In this document: one piece after another, positions 34,829 to 44,309 of the stretch | Numbering within the stretch: the first letter of the stretch is position 1 | Layout of the letters: every line of letters begins with the position of its first letter | Assembly (NCBI GenBank): GCA_033238645.1 | Contig: BQXR01000002.1 | Location: 124,001-188,000 of the forward strand | From: Thiomicrorhabdus sp033238645 | Lineage (GTDB): Bacteria > Pseudomonadota > Gammaproteobacteria > Thiomicrospirales > Thiomicrospiraceae | Direction: 5' to 3' | Length of the DNA stretch: 64,000 nucleotides | Made by a program: the position numbers and the translations under genes | The notes under the pieces: model-generated | Told to the model about the DNA's origin: nothing | Database searches by the model: none | What the model saw: only the letters and a program-made list of their open reading frames with translations

Positions 34829-37800
34829 ATGAATTTAAGCTCTATTCAGGAGGAAGTAAAAAAACTCTTCTATATTTATCCTAGCTATAGAGCAGAGGTT
34901 AATAGGGCTTTAAGAACACTTTTAGCACTTGGGATAGTAATGTTAGTCATTATTACTCTGCCTTCACTTCCTAGCATGCAGGCCTTTAAAGACTATCTGC
35001 CTGTACATATCACAATTGAGACTACTTCAGTTGTTTTTGCACTACTGATTTTTGTTGTTGGTTGGAATGCATACAGTAATAAAATATCTGCAAATATTTT
35101 ATTACTGTCTGTTGTTTTCTTTGCGGCAGCCCTTTTGGACTTTTCTCATATTCTTTCCTATCCGGGTATGCCTGATTATATTACCCCTGCTGGTACAGAG
35201 AAGGCGATTAATTTTTGGCTTTCAGCCAGGTTTATTGTTGCAGGTGGTCTGTTGTTTATTGCTCTGTTTACACTGACCCCATTACAGAAGAATGCTAGTA
35301 GATACCCCATTTTAATTTTGATGATGATTTTAGTTGGATTAGTACACTGGATCATTTTATTTAAAGACTATTTACTGCCGAGTACTTTTATAGAAGGACA
35401 AGGCTTAACGGCTTTTAAAGTGAATAGTGAATACCTGTTGATAGGGCTCAATATCCTCACAGGTTTTATACTCTTGTTACGCATGCGTACAGCTCAGTCA
35501 TACTGTGCGGTCTCAATTTTTACAGCAGTTTTTATTATGGCGATGAGTGAATTTTTCTTTACTCTTTATGCGGATGTAACAGATATATATAACTTGGCAG
35601 GTCATGTCTATAAAGTGATTGCATACTATTTTATCTATAAAGCAATATTTGTTACCACCGTACAGAAACCCTATAAGCAGCTCGATGAGTCTCGGAAACA
35701 GCTGAATACCCAAAATCGTCTTTTTAGCAGCATTGTTAATAATATTCCAAATATGGTCTTTCTTAAGGATGCCAAAGAATTTCGTTTTGTGTTCTTCAAT
35801 AAGGCGGGTGAAAAGTTGCTAGGTGTCAGTAGTCAGCAGATATTAGGTAAAAATGATTATGATTTAGTATCACGTGAGCAAGCAGAGTTCTTGATAAGTA
35901 AAGATCGAGAGACGTTACAGAGTGACCAGGTGATTGAGGTTCAGCAAGAGCGTATAAAAACGGTTAATGGAGAACGGATTTTACATACTAAAAAGGTTGC
36001 TATAAATGATGATAATGGCCAGCCAGAGTATCTATTGGGTATCTCTGAGGATATAACTGAAATGGTTAAATCTGCTGAGGCATTAAGAAATAGTGAAAGA
36101 AGCTTAAGAGCTTCTCAGAGTATTGCGGGGATCGGTAGTTATATTTTTGACCTTAAAAATATGCTGTGGAGTTGTTCAGATAAGTTAAATAAAATATTTG
36201 GCATTGATGAAAGTTATGAGGTTTCTGCTAAAAGCTGGGTCAGACTTATCCACCCCGCTGATCGGACGATGGTTAAAAATCATTTTAGATATGACGTCAT
36301 GAAAAAAGGTGAAGAGTTTAACCAAGAGTATCGAATTATTCGTCGAAATGATCAATCTGTGGTGTGGGTCTATGGAGTGGGGCGTTTAGAGTATGATGAG
36401 GCTGGTCAGCCGTCAAAAATGGTTGGTACGATTCAGGATATTACCAAAGGTAAAAAAACATCTGAGTCATTAACGACACTCTCTCTTGCTGTAGAGCAGA
36501 GTCCTAACTCCATTGTTATTACCGATCTTGATGGGAAGATTGAGTATGTCAATGACAAGTTTACCAAGGTGACAGGTTATAGCAAGGCAGAAGCTCTTGG
36601 TCAGAATCCACGTATCTTAAAGTCTGGGAAAATCGAGCCTGTTATTTATGAACAGATGTGGAAAGCTTTATGTGCTGGTAAAGTATGGCAGGGGGAGTTG
36701 GTTAACCGCCGAAAAGATCATAGTTTTTATATTGAGTCAGTGACCATATCCCCTGTAAAGCAGCCTGGCGGAACAATCACAAACTATGTAGCAATTAAGG
36801 TCGATATTACAGAGCAGAAACAGCTTCAAAAGCATATTCAAAAACTGGCACATTTTGACCAACTTACTGGCTTGCCAAATCGAGTGCTGTTAAATGATAG
36901 GGTAGCCTATCTACTCAGTCATGCAAAACGATCAAATGAACAAATTGCTGTGATGTTTTTAGACCTTGATAATTTTAAAAAAATTAATGATACGCTTGGG
37001 CATAATGTTGGCGATAAAATATTAATAGAGATGGCAAAACGCCTGAAAAAACTAGTTCGTTCGGAGGATACTGTCTCTCGTTTGGGTGGAGATGAGTTTG
37101 TGCTTGTTTTTTCAAATACAGATGAAAATTCAGCGCTGCATATTGCCCATAAGATTATCAATACCATCTCTAAGGTTAGTCAAGTTGAACAATATGAACT
37201 AACGGTAACAGCATCCATAGGTATTGCACTTTATCCTCATGATGGTGAAGATTTTGATACCCTGCTTAAAAATGCCGATGCTGCTATGTATCAAGTTAAA
37301 AAAACTACTCGAAATAGAAGCCAATTTTTTACTGAGAAAATGAATGCCCAGTCGGTTAGAAGTCTAGAATTAACAAATGCACTGCACTTGGCTCTGAAAA
37401 ATGGTGAGTTAGAAGTCTATTATCAGCCACAAAGCAGAATTGAAGATGGTACTACCCTCGGTGCAGAAGCACTACTACGCTGGAAGCATCCAGAGATGGG
37501 ATATATATCACCCGCTGAATTTATTCCTATTGCAGAAGAGAGTGGGCTGATTATAGAGATTGGCGAGTGGGTACTAAAAACGGTCATGGCACAAATAAAA
37601 GCTTGGAAAGCATCAGATCTTGCAGATATGGTCGTGGCAGTTAATTTATCAGCTATCCAGTTTAGACAGGAGCACTTTGCTGAAAAACTGGTAAAAATGA
37701 TAGATGAGAGTGGCGTTCCCTATGAATCCTTAGAGTTAGAGCTCACTGAAGCTGTTGCCATGCATGATGCTAAATATATTATTGGTATTATGAATGAGCT

Positions 37801-38146
37801 ACATGAAAATGGTATTAGTATAGCAATTGATGACTTTGGAACAGGCTACTCCTCTTTGAGTTACCTCAAGCAGTTTAATGCCAATAAGTTAAAAATTGAT
37901 CAGGCTTTTATCAGAGAACTCTCAACGAGCTCTGATGATCGAGCGATTGTCAGTGCCATTATTGATATGGCTAGTAACCTAGGGATGAAAACCATAGCTG
38001 AAGGGGTTGAAACAAGTGAACAACTTGCTTTCCTGCGTATGCAGGGCTGTGATGAAATTCAGGGTTATTATTATAGTAAAGCCATTCCAGCAGACGAGTT
38101 TGCTGAATACTTTAAAGAAAACTACAAGAAAATTGAGAGTGTATAG
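34829..38146 (+). CDS. MASE3-PAS-GGDEF-EAL cyclic di-GMP enzyme
   Basis: 1105 residues. An N-terminal membrane sensor of about 270 residues carries the MASE3 hallmark LLDFSHILSYPGMP. Three PAS domains follow (about 300-420, 425-545, 550-670), the last with QSPNSIVITDLDGKIEYVN. Then comes a GGDEF domain with intact RLGGDEF near residue 752 and an RSED inhibitory site five residues upstream. The EAL domain has EALLRW near residue 878 and DDFGTGYSSLSYL. Both active sites look intact, so it may make or degrade c-di-GMP. A PilZ gene faces it downstream. Confidence 0.92.
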   Translation: MNLSSIQEEVKKLFYIYPSYRAEVNRALRTLLALGIVMLVIITLPSLPSMQAFKDYLPVHITIETTSVVFALLIFVVGWNAYSNKISANILLLSVVFFAAALLDFSHILSYPGMPDYITPAGTEKAINFWLSARFIVAGGLLFIALFTLTPLQKNASRYPILILMMILVGLVHWIILFKDYLLPSTFIEGQGLTAFKVNSEYLLIGLNILTGFILLLRMRTAQSYCAVSIFTAVFIMAMSEFFFTLYADVTDIYNLAGHVYKVIAYYFIYKAIFVTTVQKPYKQLDESRKQLNTQNRLFSSIVNNIPNMVFLKDAKEFRFVFFNKAGEKLLGVSSQQILGKNDYDLVSREQAEFLISKDRETLQSDQVIEVQQERIKTVNGERILHTKKVAINDDNGQPEYLLGISEDITEMVKSAEALRNSERSLRASQSIAGIGSYIFDLKNMLWSCSDKLNKIFGIDESYEVSAKSWVRLIHPADRTMVKNHFRYDVMKKGEEFNQEYRIIRRNDQSVVWVYGVGRLEYDEAGQPSKMVGTIQDITKGKKTSESLTTLSLAVEQSPNSIVITDLDGKIEYVNDKFTKVTGYSKAEALGQNPRILKSGKIEPVIYEQMWKALCAGKVWQGELVNRRKDHSFYIESVTISPVKQPGGTITNYVAIKVDITEQKQLQKHIQKLAHFDQLTGLPNRVLLNDRVAYLLSHAKRSNEQIAVMFLDLDNFKKINDTLGHNVGDKILIEMAKRLKKLVRSEDTVSRLGGDEFVLVFSNTDENSALHIAHKIINTISKVSQVEQYELTVTASIGIALYPHDGEDFDTLLKNADAAMYQVKKTTRNRSQFFTEKMNAQSVRSLELTNALHLALKNGELEVYYQPQSRIEDGTTLGAEALLRWKHPEMGYISPAEFIPIAEESGLIIEIGEWVLKTVMAQIKAWKASDLADMVVAVNLSAIQFRQEHFAEKLVKMIDESGVPYESLELELTEAVAMHDAKYIIGIMNELHENGISIAIDDFGTGYSSLSYLKQFNANKLKIDQAFIRELSTSSDDRAIVSAIIDMASNLGMKTIAEGVETSEQLAFLRMQGCDEIQGYYYSKAIPADEFAEYFKENYKKIESV

Positions 38147-38195
38147 ATTTATTTACGACTCAAGTGGTACCTGAGTGGAGGGGAAGGTTATCAGG

Positions 38196-38573
38196 CTATT
38201 TAATAACCGAAGGTCTATGCGAGTGTAGGATCTCATTGTAAAGTTTAACGTGCTTTTCACAACCACCAACAATTTTAGTACCTAGAAAGTACTCACCATT
38301 TTCTTCTCTACAGGCTAGTACATTGATCTTTACTGAGATTCTATTTTTACGTTTCTCTGTTAAAAACACATTAACAATATCACCTTTATTAAAAGACTTG
38401 CCAGTTCTAATCCCCAAACCACTTTTAGAAATATTGACGATGGTTGCAAAGTTATTCTGAGTTTTCTTGGCTAAATTGGCAGCTAAATAAGTTCTATGCC
38501 GAACTTCACATCGGCGTTCAGCATGATCAGATGGGCCTGCGCACTTAGAAAAAATCATATCGTTAATTTCCAA
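38196..38573 (-). CDS. PilZ-domain protein
   Basis: 125 residues. The c-di-GMP binding motifs RCEVR (RxxxR form, near residue 21) and NISKSG ((D/N)xSxxG form, near residue 47) are both present. It is a small stand-alone PilZ effector, probably reading out c-di-GMP. It is convergent with the MASE3-PAS-GGDEF-EAL gene, which could be a source or sink of its ligand, though they are not an operon. Confidence 0.88.
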   Translation of the reverse strand: MEINDMIFSKCAGPSDHAERRCEVRHRTYLAANLAKKTQNNFATIVNISKSGLGIRTGKSFNKGDIVNVFLTEKRKNRISVKINVLACREENGEYFLGTKIVGGCEKHVKLYNEILHSHRPSVIK

Positions 38574-38755
38574 TGGATTAGATATTGAGTATAGGTAATT
38601 TTTATAACATTACATAAATGATTGATCGTACAGAATACGCTATTTTATGCAATAAAGTTATATTGATGAATAGATAGAATATTTTATAGGCTTCAGTGTT
38701 TCATATGGAAACACTGTCTTTTACAGTTTAGTTGATGCCAATAAAAGGCTATAAC

Positions 38756-39991
38756 TCAATAATAATAACTAAGCTTAAGATCAATCAAATCATCCTGCTT
38801 GTAAGCGTGCATAAAGGTATTGCCAGCCGCAATATTAGTCTCCCAACGCCCTGTTAACTCCGCTTTCCAGTTTTCACCAATTCTACGTGAAGCCTCTAGT
38901 ATCCACATTTGTGAACTGTCATCTATATCGTAGATATGCCCTAGTAGGATCTCACTACTTTGCTCATCGTTTAGGATAAATCTAAGGCCTGTCATCCAAT
39001 CTTTTTGGAAAGGGGTAGTATCGGCCCATTCATCGTATAGATATTCACCGATAATGCCTAGATCGTAAGCGGTGTCATTGATACCGATTAGGGTGTATTC
39101 GAAGCCTGCTACCAATGCATTAGAGTCATAGGTTATGAAACTATTGTTCACGCCTAGTTTGTGGCTCTTGCGGTGTAGGGCTTCAGCTTTGAGTAACATA
39201 TCGCCCGCGATGTATTGTGCTTCTAGGCCGAGTTGTTGGCTCTGTACATAAACAGGTAAAAGCTTAGGTGCTGTATCCTCGATAATGGTTTTGAGCAGGG
39301 GGGCTCTTTGAGTTCCATTGAATAGACTGAGGGCGATGTCCAAATTATCAATACTGTGGTTCCAACGAATGGCATAGTCGATATGATCGCTCTTTTCACT
39401 GTCTTGATAGAGTGGGTCAGCATTGGCGATGGGCAGACCTGCACGCGGGCGAACTTCTGTTCCGCCAAACTGTATGGGTCTAAAGTTGGGTAGGACAAAG
39501 AGATCAACCGTTCCCCAGGCTTTAATGAGTTTACCGTGGATCATCGCTTGGCCTAAGCGTGACTCATCATCTAGACTTTCCATTTGATCGGTTTGATTAA
39601 TGGTATCTACTAGATGACGTGATTCAGTCACCCCCCAAAAGACTTTATTAATCCCTGCGTGTAGCTCCCACTCATCAGCATACTGGTAGAACATTAGCTC
39701 GCGAATATCCGCATGGGTGCGGCTGGTACTATTGGCATCGTAACGGCTGAAAAGTTTGGCTCTGATCTCGGAGTTTTCGTCTATTTGGTGATACAGCTCA
39801 GGCTCAATAAACACAGAGCTATAGGATGGATTTTGCGCACTATATTTAGCTTTCTGCGCAAAACCAATATGCTCTAAACCCACTTTACCGCTGATTTCGA
39901 GTGAAAATGCGGCTGTAGAAATGAGCAGGGGGGGTAGCATGAGCATCCACTGTATTTTTGAAGAGAGTGGATACCTTGGTTTGGATTGCAT
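38756..39991 (-). CDS. Predicted outer-membrane beta-barrel protein
   Basis: 411 residues. A signal peptide (residues 1-30) is followed by a long strand-rich protein ending in DLKLSYYY, with terminal aromatic residue as in barrels. Segments such as ELHAGINKVFWGVTESRHLVD recall the large DUF1302-type or alginate-export-like barrels encoded with MMPL exporters. It is third in a minus-strand cluster after the RND exporter and a LolA-like protein. Two G-tract motifs lie inside this gene, one in the signal peptide (encoding LPPLLIS) and one encoding APLLKT. Confidence 0.72.
   Translation of the reverse strand: MQSKPRYPLSSKIQWMLMLPPLLISTAAFSLEISGKVGLEHIGFAQKAKYSAQNPSYSSVFIEPELYHQIDENSEIRAKLFSRYDANSTSRTHADIRELMFYQYADEWELHAGINKVFWGVTESRHLVDTINQTDQMESLDDESRLGQAMIHGKLIKAWGTVDLFVLPNFRPIQFGGTEVRPRAGLPIANADPLYQDSEKSDHIDYAIRWNHSIDNLDIALSLFNGTQRAPLLKTIIEDTAPKLLPVYVQSQQLGLEAQYIAGDMLLKAEALHRKSHKLGVNNSFITYDSNALVAGFEYTLIGINDTAYDLGIIGEYLYDEWADTTPFQKDWMTGLRFILNDEQSSEILLGHIYDIDDSSQMWILEASRRIGENWKAELTGRWETNIAAGNTFMHAYKQDDLIDLKLSYYY
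39289..39306 (+). repeat. G-tract motif copy 11 (inside coding sequence)
   Basis: TTTTGAGCAGGGGGGCTC within the barrel gene, antisense to it; the coding strand reads APLLKT here. Confidence 0.65.
39920..39937 (+). repeat. G-tract motif copy 12 (inside coding sequence)
   Basis: AATGAGCAGGGGGGGTAG within the signal-peptide region of the barrel gene, antisense to it; the coding strand reads LPPLLIS. Confidence 0.65.
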
Positions 39992-40051
39992 CGCTAGCTG
40001 GCCTTATGGGTGTCTTAAGTTAGTCAACTTGAGTGAGTTAACTAATATGCC

Positions 40052-40855
40052 TTAACGCAGACGCTTTAGCTTACTTTTATTAAAGTCTAAATCTTTTAGG
40101 CCTGTCTTAAATTGATAGTTAGAGAAGATAATCACGGACTTTTTACCCGTTAGATGATTGACCATCTCTAGTTTGTGCGCACGCCAGTATTGTCCTAAAT
40201 ATTGCTGATAGTCTGAGAAGGTAAGTGTTTTAAGTAAGGCATTTTTACGATCATAAAATTCAATTTTGCGGGTGCGGTACTCTGACTGATCCAACCAGCC
40301 AACTTGTTTGGTATAACCTGAGTTTTCATCGGTTGGATAACGTTCACTGACAAAGCAATTAAGCCCATCGCCACAGGTCTCATCACGCAAGTATTTGTAG
40401 GTGTACTTATCAACTTCTTGCGAACTCATATCTTCATAAGCAAACTCACTGCCCATAAATGGCCCTGACTTATTACGTGAACTAATGCGTTTAACGCGTT
40501 TTAGGGCGGGTAGGTATAGCCATTGGTCATCGGCTCCTTGAGAGTGGGTAAAGGTTAAAAAGGCGGTGCCTTTAAGATCGCGTGGTTTATCAAAAATAGT
40601 CAGGCTTTTATCACCGTCGCCAATCACTTCTAAAGTCCGACTGCGGATTTCACGCATACTGGAATCGCCTTGGCGATTGAATAGAATCATCTGCATATCA
40701 GAGCTTTGATCTCCCCAACCGTTATCACGTCGATCTGCTTCTTGAGCAATGGCTAGACCTCTCTCTTCAGGGGGTTGTGCATGGCTAATAAGGGGTAAAG
40801 CAAGCGCACTTGCTAATGTAGTGGCAACAATGGTTTTTAGAATAGCGTGCGTCAT
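40052..40855 (-). CDS. LolA-like outer membrane lipoprotein-sorting family protein
   Basis: 267 residues. A signal peptide (residues 1-26) is followed by a LolA-type half-barrel. The stretch IFDKPRDLKGTAFLTFTH and DDQWLYLPALKRVKRISSRNKSGPFMGSEFAYEDM is the signature of the LolA-like family that accompanies MMPL-type RND exporters. It probably shuttles a lipid or hydrophobic cargo through the periplasm from the exporter to the outer membrane. It starts two bases after the exporter stop. Confidence 0.87.
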   Translation of the reverse strand: MTHAILKTIVATTLASALALPLISHAQPPEERGLAIAQEADRRDNGWGDQSSDMQMILFNRQGDSSMREIRSRTLEVIGDGDKSLTIFDKPRDLKGTAFLTFTHSQGADDQWLYLPALKRVKRISSRNKSGPFMGSEFAYEDMSSQEVDKYTYKYLRDETCGDGLNCFVSERYPTDENSGYTKQVGWLDQSEYRTRKIEFYDRKNALLKTLTFSDYQQYLGQYWRAHKLEMVNHLTGKKSVIIFSNYQFKTGLKDLDFNKSKLKRLR

Positions 40856-40857
40856 AA

Positions 40858-43218
40858 TTAGACTCCTGCCTTATTGTTTGTTGAATTGTTTACTGACATC
40901 TTTTGGCTTTCACTGTGAGTAGGTTTATCTTTGTCGACCATCAGCAGTAATGCTGGTAGGAATAGGAAGTCTAAAACCAGTGCCGAAGCAATGGTGATTG
41001 CCATTAAGATCCCTGTTTGCTGATTCACTAAGAATGCTGATTGAGACAGTAAAGCAAAACCAACAATGAGTACGAGAGTCGTGATCCATAAAGCATGGCC
41101 TACGGTTGAGAAGGCGTAGCGAATGGCATTAGGTGTGCTTAAGTTTTTCTCACGGCGAGCACGTACATACTTACTTAAAAAGTGCACGGTATCATCTACG
41201 ACTATCCCGATGGAGATAGCAAAAACAATCGAAGCTGCCATACCTAAGACACCATAAGTGACAGTCCAAATACCAATGGCTAGGATTGCTGGTGTTAGGT
41301 TAGGGACTAGACTTAGAACACCTAGTTTAAGGCTCTTAAGCGCAAAGAGTAAGATTAGTGAGATCAGCACTAAAGCGATGGCTGAACCACCCATCATCTG
41401 TTCTATATTACGCATGGTAATATTTGAGAACATAATATCGGTACTAGTTCCCTGTGCATGCATCGAAATTGGGGTATTGTCTTTTAACCACTGCTCAGCA
41501 CGGCCGTTAAAAGCGATGATTTCAGAGGTAGATAGACTCTGTAAGGTTACGGCAATTTTAGTCGCAGATTTATCAATATTAATTTGGTTATTAAGATCTA
41601 ACCCATAAGGTAGAGACATCTCATAGAGTAGTAAATATTGTGCGGCTAGGTCCTTCTCTTCTGGCATTTTATGCCAAGCAGGATCATCTGCATGTAGATT
41701 CTTATTTAAGCGTTTTAAGGTATCAGCAATGCTATTGACGTGCACTACTTCTGGCTGATTTTCTAACCAGTTCTGGAACTCAGTAATACCCTTTAAGAAG
41801 GTTGGGTTGTTAATCCCCTGGCTCTCTCCAGACTCAACTGAGTAGAAAGCCATATTGATCCCTGTTAGGTTATCAATAACGTAATCAGAGTCTGTTCTAA
41901 ACTCGATAGATTCATCAAAGTATTCGACAAAGTTATCATCAATGACCATTTTAGGAATCATTGAAGCGAAGAAGATCACCACCACCACGCTACCCCAAAA
42001 GAGTGGCTTCTGTCTGTTGATTACAAAGTCAGCCAATTTGGTCATGCTGTCTTTGTAATCTGGGTCTATATTGGCTTTCACTTTAACAGGCATGATCGCT
42101 ACCCAAGCAGGTAGGAAAGTGATGGTGAATAAGAAGGCAAATACAACACCCATTGCAGTGATATTGCCTAAGTCATGGAACGGAGGTGCATCACTTGAGT
42201 TCATCGCTAGGAAGCCAATTGCAGTCGTTAAACTGGTTAAGAAGATGGGGCCAATATTGATGCGCATACTTTCAATGATAGCTTCATTTTTACTCATGCC
42301 ACGTTTCATCAGTGCGAGCATGGAGATTAAGAAGTGAACACTGTCCGCTACTGCCAAAGTCATGATAATTGTTGGTGCAGAGGCCGAAGGTGGCGTTAAA
42401 GCGATACCAAACCAGCCCGCCATACCCATAGCTGTTGCAATTGAGAAGGCGATGACAAAAATAATACCAATCAGTGATGAGAGGGATTTAAGCAGTATAA
42501 GCAGCATAATAAAGATAAACAGATACATGATAGGGATCAGCGTCTGCATATCTTTCATACTGGCTTCACTAAAAGCATTGTTCAACATAGTCAGCCCACT
42601 GGCGTGCACTTCAAATTGCGGGTACTTCTCTTCAAAGGTTGCGATCAGCTGGCGAGTGTAAGCAACCGCTTCTGGTGTCTCTGTTTGATTCTGCATGGAG
42701 AACTGAGTAATGATATTGATACCTGTAACTGTGCCAGTCTCATTGATCAGTGAGTGAACCAAACGCGGTTCAGAGAGCGCAATATCACGAATACGCGTCA
42801 TATCTTTATCGGTGAGGTTTACAGCACGATAGACCAGATCTTCTACAATTAGATCATCTTCTTCTGCGTAGGTGTGTTGATAGTTACTAATAGAGTCAAC
42901 ACGGCTAGAGTAAGGGATCTGCCAAGCCTGTTTGGTCATCCATTCAACAGCTTCTAGGTTTTTAGGAGTAAATAGATTGCCATCTTTGGGGGTGAGGGCA
43001 ATGAGGATATTGTCCTCTTTGCTATAAGTATCCTGTAGCTTCTCAAATGCTAATAACTCAGGGTTTTCATCACTAAAGAAGACGCGATAATCAGTATCAA
43101 AGGTCAGGTATTTGCCACCACTGGCAAGAAAAAATACTCCGATAAATGAGAGTAGAATAATCCACCAGCGGAATTTAATGATGCCTAAACTGTATGATTC
43201 GATGAGAGAGGGGCGCAT
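40858..43218 (-). CDS. RND-superfamily (MMPL-type) exporter
   Basis: 786 residues with twelve predicted membrane helices in two repeats (1+5, 1+5) separated by two large periplasmic domains. DSVHFLISMLALMKRGMSKNEAIIES in the first half and DDTVHFLSKYVRARREKN in the second are paired helix-4 signatures of MMPL/HpnN-like exporters. It likely moves lipid-like molecules using the proton gradient. First gene of a cluster with the LolA-like protein and the barrel protein. Confidence 0.9.
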   Translation of the reverse strand: MRPSLIESYSLGIIKFRWWIILLSFIGVFFLASGGKYLTFDTDYRVFFSDENPELLAFEKLQDTYSKEDNILIALTPKDGNLFTPKNLEAVEWMTKQAWQIPYSSRVDSISNYQHTYAEEDDLIVEDLVYRAVNLTDKDMTRIRDIALSEPRLVHSLINETGTVTGINIITQFSMQNQTETPEAVAYTRQLIATFEEKYPQFEVHASGLTMLNNAFSEASMKDMQTLIPIMYLFIFIMLLILLKSLSSLIGIIFVIAFSIATAMGMAGWFGIALTPPSASAPTIIMTLAVADSVHFLISMLALMKRGMSKNEAIIESMRINIGPIFLTSLTTAIGFLAMNSSDAPPFHDLGNITAMGVVFAFLFTITFLPAWVAIMPVKVKANIDPDYKDSMTKLADFVINRQKPLFWGSVVVVIFFASMIPKMVIDDNFVEYFDESIEFRTDSDYVIDNLTGINMAFYSVESGESQGINNPTFLKGITEFQNWLENQPEVVHVNSIADTLKRLNKNLHADDPAWHKMPEEKDLAAQYLLLYEMSLPYGLDLNNQINIDKSATKIAVTLQSLSTSEIIAFNGRAEQWLKDNTPISMHAQGTSTDIMFSNITMRNIEQMMGGSAIALVLISLILLFALKSLKLGVLSLVPNLTPAILAIGIWTVTYGVLGMAASIVFAISIGIVVDDTVHFLSKYVRARREKNLSTPNAIRYAFSTVGHALWITTLVLIVGFALLSQSAFLVNQQTGILMAITIASALVLDFLFLPALLLMVDKDKPTHSESQKMSVNNSTNNKAGV

Positions 43219-43328
43219 AGGTAATTTTCCATATTTTTTAATATGAATCCTATTCTACGCAAAGCTTAAGATATTGAAATAGCTAATTTTTCAAAACATT
43301 GTTCTATTAATGGGATAAATAAAGAGTA

Positions 43329-44213
43329 TTAACTCATGTGGTTGAGATCGGTAATCTCTTCTGTTACAAAGTTTATAAAAGTAGAAAGAGCCTTGGAGGG
43401 GTGGCTTCGGCTTGGGTAGACTGCATAGATATTGGGTTGCTCAAAGGGAGTACCATCAAGCACTTTAACAAGCCTACCTGATTGTAGCCCACTTTCACAA
43501 AGTGCATCTGGTAAGAAGGCGATACCGTGGCCTTCCATGCACATCATCTTATTAAAGGTCATGCTATTAGTGGACAATTGATAGTTTTGTCTTAAAACAG
43601 GTTCCTGCCCCTTTATATGAAGGTAGCCTTTAGAAAACCCCATAATGATATGGTGGTGCTGGTTAATCTCATCAAGAGAGTTTAGGGTGCCCTTAGATAG
43701 TAGATAATCAGGGCTGGCATATAGGGATAGCTTAGGGGAAGCGATGCGTTTGGCTATGTAACTCGAGTCTTCTAGTTTTCCTATACGTATAGCTAAATCA
43801 AAGCCCTGTTCAATTAAATTTTGATTGGAGGTACTAAAGTCGAGCTCTAGTTTGATTTTTGGGTGCTGAGCCAAAAACTTAGGCAGTACTTTATTTAAAA
43901 AACAGGTACCTACTTCTGTCGGCATAGTAACTCTTAAGTGTCCAGTGACATCTTTATGATACTGGCTGATATCGGCATAAATATTCTGCAGGTGAGTGAC
44001 TTGTGGAAGACTTTTATTAAAGAAGCTCTCTCCCGCCTTGGTTAAACTCAGTTTTCGTGTTGACCGATTCAATAAACGTACTTGGACATTGTCCTCTAAA
44101 GCTTGAATATGTCGGCTTAAAGTCGACTTAGGAATAGACAGGCGCTGAGCAGCTTTGGTGTAACTTCCGCACTCTACCACGGTAATAAAATAATATATTT
44201 GATTGAGATCCAT
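43329..44213 (-). CDS. LysR-family transcriptional regulator
   Basis: 294 residues from MDLNQIYYFITVVECGSYTKAAQRLSIPKSTLSRHIQALE, a canonical LysR helix-turn-helix, followed by an effector domain. It resembles the single-regulator (DsdC/PtxR/AphB-like) group; the ligand is unknown. It is divergent from hemF, with a palindromic candidate operator in between. An upstream TTG at 44231 is possible. Confidence 0.88.
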   Translation of the reverse strand: MDLNQIYYFITVVECGSYTKAAQRLSIPKSTLSRHIQALEDNVQVRLLNRSTRKLSLTKAGESFFNKSLPQVTHLQNIYADISQYHKDVTGHLRVTMPTEVGTCFLNKVLPKFLAQHPKIKLELDFSTSNQNLIEQGFDLAIRIGKLEDSSYIAKRIASPKLSLYASPDYLLSKGTLNSLDEINQHHHIIMGFSKGYLHIKGQEPVLRQNYQLSTNSMTFNKMMCMEGHGIAFLPDALCESGLQSGRLVKVLDGTPFEQPNIYAVYPSRSHPSKALSTFINFVTEEITDLNHMS

Positions 44214-44269
44214 TTTATTAATCGTCCACAAGAATATTTAGGGGTTAACTGTTATGCAAAGGTCAGTAT

Positions 44270-44287
44270 TTCGTACTAGAATACGAA
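44270..44287. promoter_or_regulatory. Palindrome between the LysR gene and hemF
   Basis: TTCGTA (44270-44275), six bases, TACGAA (44282-44287). Its size and divergent position fit a LysR binding site, but no binding rule for this regulator is known. Confidence 0.4.
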
Positions 44288-44309
44288 TAACTATTTAAAA
44301 GGATACATC